64,000 nucleotides of DNA. Origin: an uncultured Faecalibacterium sp. GTDB lineage: Bacteria; Bacillota; Clostridia; Oscillospirales; Ruminococcaceae. A program made the position numbers and the translations under genes. Of the stretch, positions 56,377-63,940 are shown piece after piece (position 1 is the first letter of the stretch; every line of letters begins with the position of its first letter). The stretch spans positions 44,224 to 108,223 of the forward strand of contig CAKTFS010000003.1 of assembly GCA_934561115.1 (NCBI GenBank), in the 5' to 3' direction. Under the pieces are notes generated by a model. The model searched no databases. It was not told the origin of the DNA and saw only the letters and a list, made by a program, of their open reading frames with translations.

Positions 56377-57274
56377 AACAAGCATTACCGCCCTGATGAG
56401 TTCCTTCGGACGGGCGTTTCATACGGAAAACGAAGTGCATCCGGTTTTTGTAGACCCGCTTGCCAAAGAGCTGATGACGGCAGAAGAATACGAGGCCGTG
56501 CAGGGGTACATTCTGAATGGCGCTCGGTTTTTTGAGCCAGATCTTGACACAAGCGGGCTTACCGGCAAAGAGATCGTCCGGCTGCTCGTCAACAAACACA
56601 TTGCACCATCCCCCTTATGCCGTGCTGCGTATACCGAAAGCCTGCTGAAAAATATAGTGCAGACCGGGATCTCGCAGTATGTCATTTTGGGTGCGGGCAT
56701 GGACACCTTTGCTTTCCGGGAGAAGGAATTTGTATCGGAACACCGGGTCTACGAGGTTGACCATCCACTGACCCAGAGGGACAAACAAGCCCGCATTGCC
56801 CGCGCAGGATGGCACATCCCGGAAAATCTTACTTTCGTACCGGTTGATTTTGCAAAAGACCGCCTTTCGGAACGGTTGGTTGCAAGCGGCTTCGATAAAA
56901 GGAAAGAAACGCTGTTTTCATGGTTGGGCGTAACGTATTATCTTTCTGCAGAGGCTATTGATAAGACCCTTAGTGAAATTGCCGACCTTTCCGCAGAAGG
57001 AAGCGCACTTGTGTTCGACTGCCCGGATGAGGGCTTCTTCTCCGCCCCCGAAAAGCGAGTGCAAAATACCATTATGATGGCAAGGGCAGGCGGTGAACCG
57101 ATGCAGTCGGCGTTTTCGTATGCGGAACTGGAAAAGCTGCTGGGCAGACATGGCTTTCGGATCTATGATTGGCTGGCACCCTGCAACATTCAGACCCGCA
57201 TCATCGAAAGTGCCGGAGCCAATCTGAAAGCATTTGAACACGTTAATTATTGCCTTGCCGTCAGAAAAGATTGA
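56366..57274 (+). CDS. SAM-dependent methyltransferase (LCMT/PpmA-like family)
   Basis: 302 residues from ATG 56366 (overlaps the CPBP stop). The SAM site is VILGAGMDTFAFRE; VYEVDHPLTQRDKQARI follows as the acidic binding residue, and FSWLGVTYYLS is typical of the leucine-carboxyl methyltransferase-like family. It methylates a carboxylate or small molecule. Last intact gene of the 54.8-57.3 kb operon. Confidence 0.88.
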   Translation: MNDKTSITALMSSFGRAFHTENEVHPVFVDPLAKELMTAEEYEAVQGYILNGARFFEPDLDTSGLTGKEIVRLLVNKHIAPSPLCRAAYTESLLKNIVQTGISQYVILGAGMDTFAFREKEFVSEHRVYEVDHPLTQRDKQARIARAGWHIPENLTFVPVDFAKDRLSERLVASGFDKRKETLFSWLGVTYYLSAEAIDKTLSEIADLSAEGSALVFDCPDEGFFSAPEKRVQNTIMMARAGGEPMQSAFSYAELEKLLGRHGFRIYDWLAPCNIQTRIIESAGANLKAFEHVNYCLAVRKD

Positions 57275-57331
57275 ACTTTTATAAAGAAAATCACGAAGAA
57301 ACTGTAATGAATTACGGCAAAGGAGAAACCT

Positions 57332-57591
57332 ATGCTAAGAATCGAACATTTGTCAAAAACGTATGGACTAACGAGATCATGCCCATCAAGCAGGGAGCGC
57401 CGGTCATGATCACATTATTCTGCGGTTTCGGATATATGGTGCTGCTGTTCGTTGGATTTATGCTCCTGCCGGGGTGGATGTTGGGCTTTCTTGGGTACAT
57501 GAGCTGCTTTGCAGGGGCGAATCTGCTGCTATCCGCACCCATCTACCTGTGGCTGCGAAAGCAAGGCGTTGCCCGTTTTTCGGCTCTGTAA
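57332..57591 (+). pseudogene. Scar of a deleted ABC transporter (ATPase start joined to permease end)
   Basis: AAAGGAGAAACCT and ATG 57332 begin MLRIEHLSKTYG, the first residues of an ABC ATPase, then the frame breaks within two codons. The other frame continues with a membrane protein tail (PVMITLFCGFGYMVLLFVGFMLLPGWMLGFLGYMSCFAGANLLLSAPIYLWLRKQGVARF) typical of an ABC-2 permease C-terminus. I read it as a large internal deletion. Confidence 0.7.
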
Positions 57592-57690
57592 TGGCAACGT
57601 TATAAGAGCTTCCTTCAGGGGTGGATGGACATTGGCGGAAAGCCTGCGCAACAAACAAGAATATAGGATCACAACATCAGTGCCAGACGC

Positions 57691-57738
57691 AAAGACGCAG
57701 AGCAGAACTTGTGAAAACAAGCTGCCCTGCGTCTTTTT
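57691..57738 (+). terminator. Terminator, AGACGCAG family
   Basis: AAAGACGCAG pairs with CTGCGTCTTT, with inner CTTG/CAAG, followed by TTT. GCCAGACGC precedes it as at 50201 and 54682. Confidence 0.85.
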
Positions 57739-57758
57739 GGCACCGGAAAGGACCTTCT

Positions 57759-58022
57759 ATGAATTTTTTGAAATCTATTTTGGAGAGAAAAGAGCAATGG
57801 GTCGAATTTGACACCCTGTACTCCACCCAGCGGCTGGAGCGTTTGCGGATCTTTATGGTGGAAAACAAGATTCCCTTTAAGGTGCGGGCGGCGCTGCTTC
57901 CGCTTCCACTGAATACGCCGATGCCTTCCTGTGCAGCATCGCATACCCTGTGGTATGTTTCTGTTCATCCAGCGGATGTGCATCGGGTAGAATATTATCT
58001 TCGTACCGAGAGGAGTGTCTGA
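57759..58022 (+). CDS. Small hypothetical protein
   Basis: 87 residues from ATG 57759 (AAAGGACC upstream). Predicted alpha/beta with LYSTQRLERLRIFMVENKIPFKVRAALLP; ends YYLRTERSV. It looks like a small DUF2007-type signal or ligand domain, but this is not certain. It precedes the next small gene by two bases. Confidence 0.7.
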   Translation: MNFLKSILERKEQWVEFDTLYSTQRLERLRIFMVENKIPFKVRAALLPLPLNTPMPSCAASHTLWYVSVHPADVHRVEYYLRTERSV

Positions 58023-58024
58023 AC

Positions 58025-58198
58025 ATGAATAAATTATCGGTGCGCTTGTTATTGGCAGCTGCGGCTCTGCTGCTGATCGCAGGGGTGATTTTTGGCATTC
58101 TCCAATTATGGCTCTATACCGGCCTTCTCTGGGCGGGTGCGTTTGGATGCCTGATGGCAGCTCTGAACTTTCGGAATTCCAAAAACGACGGCGGCTAA
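58025..58198 (+). CDS. Small membrane protein (57 residues)
   Basis: ATG 58025 with GAGAGGAG upstream. Two membrane helices (about 6-27 and 30-47) and a short charged tail. Function unknown. Last gene before the tRNA-like region and mobile element. Confidence 0.7.
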   Translation: MNKLSVRLLLAAAALLLIAGVIFGILQLWLYTGLLWAGAFGCLMAALNFRNSKNDGG

Positions 58199-58235
58199 AG
58201 CACACGGCATCCCCGGTAGACATTCCTACCGGTTG

Positions 58236-58290
58236 GGACCCTTGCCAGCTGCGGCTGGCCGCCCTTCTTCGAATCCTCTCTAGGTCAGCA
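58236..58290 (+). other. Degenerate tRNA-like 3' end, inverted relative to 58340-58404
   Basis: TTCGAATCC and CTCTAGGTC on the plus strand mirror the 3' end of the minus-strand tRNA-like sequence at 58340. The two flank a shared terminator in inverted orientation. I cannot fold a full cloverleaf here. Confidence 0.4.
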
Positions 58291-58339
58291 TAAAAAACAA
58301 AACGCCCTGCCGGGACACGGCAGGACGTTTTGTTTTTTA
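58291..58339. terminator. Terminator between the two tRNA-like ends
   Basis: AAAACAAAACGCCCTGCCG pairs (one mismatch) with CGGCAGGACGTTTTGTTTT. Same family as 31851-31890. Confidence 0.85.
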
Positions 58340-58404
58340 TGGACCTAGAGGGATTCGAACCCTTGACCTCTCGGATGCGAACCGAACGCTCTCCCATGCG
58401 GTCC
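58340..58404 (-). pseudogene. tRNA-Ala-like sequence with a truncated D-arm (possible attachment site)
   Basis: On the minus strand a tRNA 3' half is intact: anticodon stem TTCGG/CCGAG around loop TTCGCAT (anticodon CGC), variable loop, T-arm AAGGGTTCGAATCCCTT-like stem and acceptor TAGGTCC plus A. The 5' end gives only GGACC-GCATGGGAGAGCG, about ten bases short of a normal D-arm. It marks the start of the repA-par element and may be an integration scar. Confidence 0.6.
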
Positions 58405-58882
58405 TTAAAGAAGCCCCCAAAGGACAAAACATTTCTTTGGGCAAACGGCAAAAAACATAGGCGTAATGCGGGTTTTCGGACGAGCATTACTTTCGAGAAA
58501 AAATTGCCATTTTCACTTCAATACAAAAAAGTCACACTTCAGGAGCAATCCGTTTCAGATGCGATTTGAATAGGCGACCATCTGAATACTTCTTGCGGAT
58601 TATGCACCGTATGGGGATGATTCGGATGATATCTCCTGTGCGATAAAATTGACGAGAAACAGTTAGATTTTTTCTGGCTGTTTCTTTTTTATTGCACAAA
58701 TCGGCAAAAACAGTGCCGACGGTTACGCACCCAACGAAGATGAAAATGCCCAAAAAAGCTATCAAATATCGCGTTGCTCTATACAAAATATAGCAATCGG
58801 TATACGCACCACAAAACATATACGGTATAGCGTTGATTTTCTGTACATATCCCAACTGAAAGACTGGAGGTGAGTTTTCAAA
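58405..58882. other. AT-rich region upstream of repA
   Basis: 478 bases, GC-poor against its surroundings. ATAC-containing short words recur at 58780-58840 (GGTATACGCAC, ATATACGGTATAG) and could be part of an origin or promoter. A 130-codon minus-strand frame here lacks a ribosome site. Confidence 0.35.
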
Positions 58883-58975
58883 ATGCCTGATATTTATGTT
58901 GCAAAAACATCTTCTCACGCGCAAAGAATCACATTCGTTTCAGAACAGACAGTTGAAAAACAGCATGATCCTTGA
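58883..58975 (+). CDS. Leader ORF of the repA-like gene (30 residues)
   Basis: ATG 58883 has GGAGGTG nine bases upstream. It encodes MPDIYVAKTSSHAQRI... and its stop overlaps the repA ATG at 58965, so repA translation is probably coupled to it; repA has no strong site of its own. Confidence 0.55.
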   Translation: MPDIYVAKTSSHAQRITFVSEQTVEKQHDP

Positions 58976-59619
58976 TTATTTCTACGGACAAGCCGGAGAG
59001 CTGTTTTCGTTCTACCGTATTCCCAAGGCTCTTTTTCAGGAGCCACGGTTTCAAAATCTGTCCACAGACGCCAAAACCCTGTACGGGATCCTGCTGGACC
59101 GCATGAGCCTGTCTGTGAAAAACGGCTGGCTAGACAAGCAGAACCGGGTGTTCATCCTCTTCACAATAGAGGATGTCAAGAGGGCATTGTGTTGCGCAGA
59201 CAACAAAGCGACCAAGTTGCTCCGGGAACTTGAAAAGTTTGGTCTGATTGAACGAAAACGCCGAGGGCAGGGAAAGCCAAGTTTGGTGTATGTGAAAAAC
59301 TTTTCGGCAGAATCTTCAAAAGAGAGTGTCAAGAATCGTGATAATGACGATTCTTGTGGCTTCAAAATCGCGTGTCAAGACCCTGCAAAATCACGATGTA
59401 ATAAGACTAAAGAGAATGATACTGAAATGAATGAGACTGATCTAAACTGTACCCCATGTCAAGGACAATTTTGAAGATGTGAACCCGTTCCTTTGGACGG
59501 GCATCACTTTTACTATCCCTGAAAATTATTCAAAAGCACCTTGGCTGAACCCTTAAGTATGGACAGGCTCACCTCTTAAGTTCCCCGATTCTTGGACATC
59601 TTCAAAAGTTGACCACCGA

Positions 59620-60627
59620 TCACGAATCCTTTTTACTGATTTGAACATCTAATTCCTTCGGATCTTTTGCCTTTTTCGGAACTGGAGGCGGATTTGAAAT
59701 TTTGATTGGATATTCTCCAGTCATGTAAAATTGGTAGAATTCATTCGGTGAAAGTTTTGCCAGATTCCATTGATAACGTTCATTGTTGTAGTAATCAATA
59801 TAATCATCTACAAGTTTTTTCACTTGCGAAAATTCTGCGCAGTTTTTAATTTGGCTGCCAATATGGTCTTTCATGTGACCGAAGAAACTTTCCTGAGGAG
59901 AGTTATCCCAGCAGTTTCCTTTGCGCGACATGGATTGGCGCAATTCTTTGTCACGAAGAATGTCAATGAACTTATAGCTGGTATAGTGGTAGCCTTGATC
60001 ACTATGCAAAATTGTTTCCTTGTGAAGAGACACACCATGATCACGAACGAGGTCTTCAACCGTCTCCAAAACAAAATCAACCTGAAGCGAGTCGCTGATA
60101 ACGTATGCTAGAATCTGCTTTGTGTAGGCATCCAGAATGGTGGATAGGTATGCAAACATTCCATTGTAAGGCAGATATGTAATATCTGTAAGAAGCACAA
60201 TTCTAGGCCCAAAATCCTCAAATTGTCTTTGAAGGAGATTTTCTGCCACATTGCTGGTTTTAAGTGCTTTCGCCATGCGTCTGTATGGATTGGCTTTCCG
60301 AATCGGGCAGGAAAGATTATATTTTGCCATGATACGGCGGATTTTCTTGAGATTCATTGTCACAGGTGGATTCATATGAAGCAGGCTCATATAAATTCCA
60401 CGAGCTCCTTTAGAGTATCCTCGCTGTCGATATGCAGCTAAAATCAGTTCAAAATCTTTTCGATCCTGGAGTTCTTGCTTTTCTCTAGCTGGAGCAGCCT
60501 TTATCCATGCATAGTATCCGCTTCGGGAAACCCCGGCAATTTCGCACATCCGCGAAACAGTTAGACTGTTTTCAGCTGAATTGACCGCAGAGTAGATGAT
60601 CTCAAAAGTTCTGGACGAATCTTCCAT
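59620..60627 (-). CDS. IS3-family transposase, OrfB (DDE integrase core)
   Basis: 335 residues from ATG 60627 in the minus strand. An N-terminal HTH_21 region is followed by the rve core with the DDE residues in VLLTDITYLPY (first Asp), HSDQGYHYTS (second Asp) and NSPQESFFGHMKDH (Glu). It catalyses cut-and-paste or copy-paste transposition as the OrfAB fusion. The frame is also open upstream of the ATG into the orfA overlap. Confidence 0.95.
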   Translation of the reverse strand: MEDSSRTFEIIYSAVNSAENSLTVSRMCEIAGVSRSGYYAWIKAAPAREKQELQDRKDFELILAAYRQRGYSKGARGIYMSLLHMNPPVTMNLKKIRRIMAKYNLSCPIRKANPYRRMAKALKTSNVAENLLQRQFEDFGPRIVLLTDITYLPYNGMFAYLSTILDAYTKQILAYVISDSLQVDFVLETVEDLVRDHGVSLHKETILHSDQGYHYTSYKFIDILRDKELRQSMSRKGNCWDNSPQESFFGHMKDHIGSQIKNCAEFSQVKKLVDDYIDYYNNERYQWNLAKLSPNEFYQFYMTGEYPIKISNPPPVPKKAKDPKELDVQISKKDS

Positions 60628-60632
60628 GAGCG

Positions 60633-61055
60633 TTATCCCTGCTTCCCAGTTCTTTTGCCTGACATAATTTTTTTTAGAAATTCAATTTCCTGTTCAAGGT
60701 AGTCGATCTTATGCTGCATTTCTAAAATTGTCTCTGTCGGTACTGAGTCATCGCCGGAAATAAGGCGTTTCTTTTCGCCTGCCGCACGAGGACCCTGATG
60801 AAACACCAGTCCTGCTTCTGCCTCAGCCTTTAATGTTCGTTGAAAGCCAGATATGCGTGCACCTCCTAATATGTTTATGTCGTAGCCATATTTTCTGAAT
60901 ATTTTGGAAGGAGATAGCCTGCGCTGGTATTCAGACCAGAACAAATCCTTGAACTCTTTTGTAAAAGAGATTTGGTAGGCTGTGACACGGTAAGTATATG
61001 GATTTTGAGACAAAACTGCGATTTCCTCTTCTGTAAACTTGACCTTTTTACCCAT
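60633..61055 (-). CDS. IS3-family transposase, OrfA (helix-turn-helix)
   Basis: 140 residues from ATG 61055 (AGGAGAAAAG upstream). Residues about 1-80 contain an HTH (FTEEEIAVLSQNPYTYRVTAYQISFTKEFKDLFWSEYQRRLSPSKIFRKYGYD); the C-terminus is a leucine-zipper coiled coil (ILEMQHKIDYLEQEIEFLKKIMSG). It ends just after the A8 slippery run. Confidence 0.93.
   Translation of the reverse strand: MGKKVKFTEEEIAVLSQNPYTYRVTAYQISFTKEFKDLFWSEYQRRLSPSKIFRKYGYDINILGGARISGFQRTLKAEAEAGLVFHQGPRAAGEKKRLISGDDSVPTETILEMQHKIDYLEQEIEFLKKIMSGKRTGKQG
60668..60675 (-). promoter_or_regulatory. Probable -1 ribosomal frameshift site of orfA/orfB
   Basis: On the minus strand the codons CTA AAA AAA ATT contain A8. A -1 slip at A-AAA-AAA leads into a frame open to orfB (LKKNYVRQKNWEAGITLMEDSS), giving an OrfAB fusion as usual for IS3 elements. 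Confidence 0.7.
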
Positions 61056-61588
61056 TTTCTTTTCTCCTCTGATTAAAAATAGAATAGCACAAATCACGAG
61101 AAAGATTAAGAAGTGTTTTCCTGTTGCGACCTATGATTTTCTACTTTTAATAGAAAATCTCACATTTCGCAGTGTCCACACTTATGGGTACAGTTTAATC
61201 CCTTCTATTCTGAAGAATCGGATGGGATGAGCAAACGCACCCAACTGGAAAAATATTTTTCACAGTCTTTGGAGGTAGACCTTCTGCGCCGGCTCTGCCC
61301 GGACGATGAGGATACCATCTATCAAATCGTGGATTTGCTGGTGGACACCTGCGCCACCAACCGCAAGACGCTGCGCATTGCCGGGGACGATAAGCCCGCC
61401 GAGGTGGTACGCAGCCGGTTTATGAAGCTGAATGCTGACCATATCCGCTTTGTGTTGAAGTGCCTTGCCGAGAACAGCAGCCCAATCCATAACATGAAAC
61501 AATATCTGCTCGCTTCTCTGTACAACGCACCCACCACGATGCTGCTTTCCTACCAGAACCAAACAAACCACGACTTAGCGATGCGGAG

Positions 61589-62425
61589 GTGATAAAAATT
61601 TCAAAGAAAGTAACCACGATTGCCATCGTCAACCAGAAAGGCGGCACCGGCAAGACCACAACCTGTGAAAATCTGGGCATCGGGCTGGCAATGGAGGGCA
61701 AAAAAGTCTTGTTGGTGGACGCTGACCCGCAGGGGTCTTTGACCATCAGCATGGGCTGGCAGCAGCCCGATGAACTGCCTACTACTCTTTCCACCCTGAT
61801 GGCAAAAGCCATGAACGACCAGAGCATTCTGCCCGGTGAAGGCATCCTGCACCATACGGAGGGCGTTGACCTGATTCCGGCGAACATCGAACTGGCAGGG
61901 CTGGAAGTGTCTCTCGTCAACTGCATGAACAGGGAAAAGATGCTCAAACAAGTGTTGGAGGGTGCAAAGCACGACTACGATTTCATTCTGCTGGATTGCA
62001 CCCCTTCCCTTGGGATGTTGACCGTGAATGCGCTGGCGGCGGCAGATACCACTCTGATTCCGGTGCAGGCGCAGTACCTTTCGGCAAAGGGACTGGAGCA
62101 GCTGCTGCAGACCATTCAGAAAGTGCGTCGGCAGATCAACCCCAAGCTGAAAATCGAGGGCATTCTGCTGACCATGACTGACAGCCGCACCAACTATGGG
62201 CAGCAGATCGACAACCTGATTCGGGGTGCTTACGGCAGCAAGATCAAAGTGTTCGACCAGACCATTCCCCGGTCTGTCCGTGCTGCGGAAATCAGTGCCG
62301 TGGGCAAGAGCATTTTCCAGCATGACCCCAAAGGCAAGGTGGCAGAAGCCTATAAATCTCTGACAGGGGAGGTGATGGCGAATGCCGAAAGGCAGCTTAA
62401 GCGTGTCGCTGAAAGGGGCAGATGA
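61589..62425 (+). CDS. parA: ParA-family ATPase
   Basis: 278 residues. The deviant Walker A motif is KGGTGKTTT (near residue 15), Walker A' DADPQGSL and Walker B in FILLDCTPSLGMLT. The C-terminus has QTIPRSVRAAEISAVGKSIFQ. It segregates the element with ParB. The start is uncertain: GTG 61589 overlaps the repA stop (GGTGA) but lacks room for a ribosome site; ATT 61598 is well placed after GGAGG. The parB start lies 44 bases inside this gene. Confidence 0.93.
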   Translation: MIKISKKVTTIAIVNQKGGTGKTTTCENLGIGLAMEGKKVLLVDADPQGSLTISMGWQQPDELPTTLSTLMAKAMNDQSILPGEGILHHTEGVDLIPANIELAGLEVSLVNCMNREKMLKQVLEGAKHDYDFILLDCTPSLGMLTVNALAAADTTLIPVQAQYLSAKGLEQLLQTIQKVRRQINPKLKIEGILLTMTDSRTNYGQQIDNLIRGAYGSKIKVFDQTIPRSVRAAEISAVGKSIFQHDPKGKVAEAYKSLTGEVMANAERQLKRVAERGR

Positions 62426-63317
62426 TATTTTCTCCACCGAGGAATCCCGACAGGAGGAAAAGCGTGAACAGGTACAGCAAATTCCCATCGGGGAGCTGTT
62501 TCCTTTCAAGAACCACCCCTTTAAGGTTTTGGACGATGAGTCCATGCAGCGCACGGTGGAGAGTGTGGAGCAGTACGGTGTGCTGTCTCCGCTGATTGCA
62601 CGTCCACGCCCGGAAGGTGGCTACGAGATCATCTCCGGGCACCGCCGTCAGCACGCTGCACAGCTTGCCGGGCTGGATACGCTGCCTGTTATCGTCCGCA
62701 ATATGGATGATGATGCCGCAGTTTTGCTCATGGTGGATAGCAATCTCCAGCGTGAGAACATCCTGCCCAGTGAACGGGCTTTCGCCTACAAAATGAAGCT
62801 GGAAGCGATAAAAAATCAAGGTGCTAGGTCGGATTTAACTTGTGGCCAAATTGGCCACAAGTTAAATGGTGCAAAAGCGCGAGATATTGTCGCTGATGAA
62901 TCAGGTGATAACGCCCGAAATGTACAAAGGTTTATCCGCCTGACCAACCTTGTCCCGGAACTGCTGGATATGGTGGACGAAAAGAAAATTGCTTTTAATC
63001 CCGCTGTGGAGTTGTCCTATCTGGACGAAAGCCAACAGCGGGATTTTTTAGAAGCGATGAACGACACCCAGAATGCGCCGTCCCTTTCCCAAGCGCAACG
63101 ACTTAAAAAGCTGGCGCAGGAAGGGCACTTCTCGTATGACGTTGCCTTTGCTGTTATGGGAGAAGAAAAAAAGGATGAACTGGACAAGGTGGTCATCAAA
63201 AACGACACCCTGCGGAAGTATTTCCCGCGTAGCTACACCCCGAAACAGATGGAGGACACCATCATCAAGCTGCTGGAACAGTGGCAGCGCAAACTCCAGC
63301 GGCAGAACGAACGCTGA
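62382..63317 (+). CDS. parB: ParB-family partition protein
   Basis: 311 residues from ATG 62382 (AGGGGAGGTG upstream), overlapping parA. The ParB nuclease-like domain is at about 35-125 with GHRRQHAAQLAGLDTLPVIV and LMVDSNLQRENILPSERAFAYKMKLEAI (the helix-turn-helix follows: AKARDIVADESGDNARNVQRFIRLTNLVPELLDMVDE). A C-terminal dimerisation tail ends WQRKLQRQNER. It binds parS sites and works with ParA; a terminator follows. Confidence 0.95.
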   Translation: MPKGSLSVSLKGADDIFSTEESRQEEKREQVQQIPIGELFPFKNHPFKVLDDESMQRTVESVEQYGVLSPLIARPRPEGGYEIISGHRRQHAAQLAGLDTLPVIVRNMDDDAAVLLMVDSNLQRENILPSERAFAYKMKLEAIKNQGARSDLTCGQIGHKLNGAKARDIVADESGDNARNVQRFIRLTNLVPELLDMVDEKKIAFNPAVELSYLDESQQRDFLEAMNDTQNAPSLSQAQRLKKLAQEGHFSYDVAFAVMGEEKKDELDKVVIKNDTLRKYFPRSYTPKQMEDTIIKLLEQWQRKLQRQNER

Positions 63318-63330
63318 CTTATACCGTAAC

Positions 63331-63357
63331 GAAAGACCCGATGGGGTCTTTTTCTTT
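63331..63357 (+). terminator. Terminator after parB
   Basis: GAAAGACCC-GAT-GGGTCTTTTTC, a 9-bp stem with T-tract. Confidence 0.85.
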
Positions 63358-63380
63358 TGCAAACAAAAGGAGAAACGCTT

Positions 63381-63806
63381 ATGAAAAACAACGCTACCCG
63401 TACCATCCGCTCCGAAGAGATCACCATTGATGTGCGTATCTGCGCTGCACTGGCGGCAAACCGGGGCAGCGGTGAGGTCTACCTCGCAGCCATTGCCCCG
63501 GATATGGAGTTGACCATCATCACGCTGGATGAGGCTCCCGGCATTCTGCCCTGCTTTGAGGAGGACGATGCCTGCCTGAACCTCCCTGACACCTCGCTGC
63601 TGCTCTGCTACAACCCGGCGCAGGTGCTGAAGATGGGCGGCAAGCACTACCTGACCGGCCCGGTGATTCTGGTTCGTACCAACATGGACGGCAGGGTCAT
63701 CTCTCTGACCATTGATGAGGTCTACCTGTTCCAGAAGTATCTGGAAAGCCACAGCATCACCCTGATGGCAGATGACCAGAAGCTGCCCTGCATCTGCATG
63801 GAGTGA
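63381..63806 (+). CDS. DUF3846-like element protein
   Basis: 141 residues from ATG 63381 (AAAGGAGAAA upstream). Beta-rich protein with GEVYLAAIAPDMELTIITLDEAPGILPCFEEDDACLNLPDT and ISLTIDEVYLFQKYL. Proteins of this kind follow parB in conjugative elements and are annotated DUF3846; role unknown. Recognition is tentative. Confidence 0.65.
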   Translation: MKNNATRTIRSEEITIDVRICAALAANRGSGEVYLAAIAPDMELTIITLDEAPGILPCFEEDDACLNLPDTSLLLCYNPAQVLKMGGKHYLTGPVILVRTNMDGRVISLTIDEVYLFQKYLESHSITLMADDQKLPCICME

Positions 63807-63814
63807 GGTGTGCC

Positions 63815-63940
63815 ATGCTGAACTTTTTTATCGGTATCGCATTTTTTGAAGCTGGTGCCTTTTTCGGCTTCTTTGTGGCAGCTTTGATGCAGGCGGCACG
63901 AAGCGGCGAAATCGGGTTGAACGGAAAGACTAACTATTAA
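63815..63940 (+). CDS. Small membrane protein of the element (DUF3789-like)
   Basis: 41 residues from ATG 63815: a glycine/phenylalanine-rich membrane helix (FFIGIAFFEAGAFFGFFVAALMQAAR) and a short polar tail. Small single-helix proteins like this occur in the same place of Firmicute ICEs. The window ends 60 bases later. Confidence 0.65.
   Translation: MLNFFIGIAFFEAGAFFGFFVAALMQAARSGEIGLNGKTNY

Larger units (their letters stand above)
59443..61197 (-). mobile_element. IS3-family insertion sequence, 1755 bp
   Basis: Both ends start TAAACTGTACCC reading inwards (12-bp identical terminal inverted repeats). The insertion is flanked by a 3-bp target duplication ATC (59440-59442 and 61198-61200). 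It carries overlapping orfA and orfB on the minus strand. Inserted into the repA-type gene. Confidence 0.92.
58965..61592 (+). pseudogene. repA: RepA-type replication initiator gene split by an IS3-family insertion
   Basis: The 5' part (from ATG 58965) encodes the replication initiator A N-terminal domain (YFYGQAGELFSFYRIPKALFQEPRFQNLSTDAKTLYGILLDRMSLSVKNGWLDKQNRVFILFTIEDVKRAL). It is interrupted after ...NETD at 59442. The 3' part resumes after the IS at 61201 and reads ...SFYSEES-like, then RTQLEKYFSQSLEVDLLRRLCPDDEDTIYQIVDLLVDTC...HDLAMRR to the stop at 61592. Removing the IS and one ATC copy restores one open frame (NETD-PFYSEESDGMSKR). It is thus a disrupted plasmid/ICE replication protein gene, directly upstream of parA. 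Confidence 0.88.

Noticed and set aside
58201..58290. Second full tRNA gene on the plus strand
   Set aside because: Only the T-arm and acceptor-like 3' end can be seen; no anticodon arm forms.
58532..58924. 130-codon minus-strand frame upstream of repA
   Set aside because: No ribosome site, Cys/Ile-rich chance-like composition, and it overlaps the repA leader ORF.
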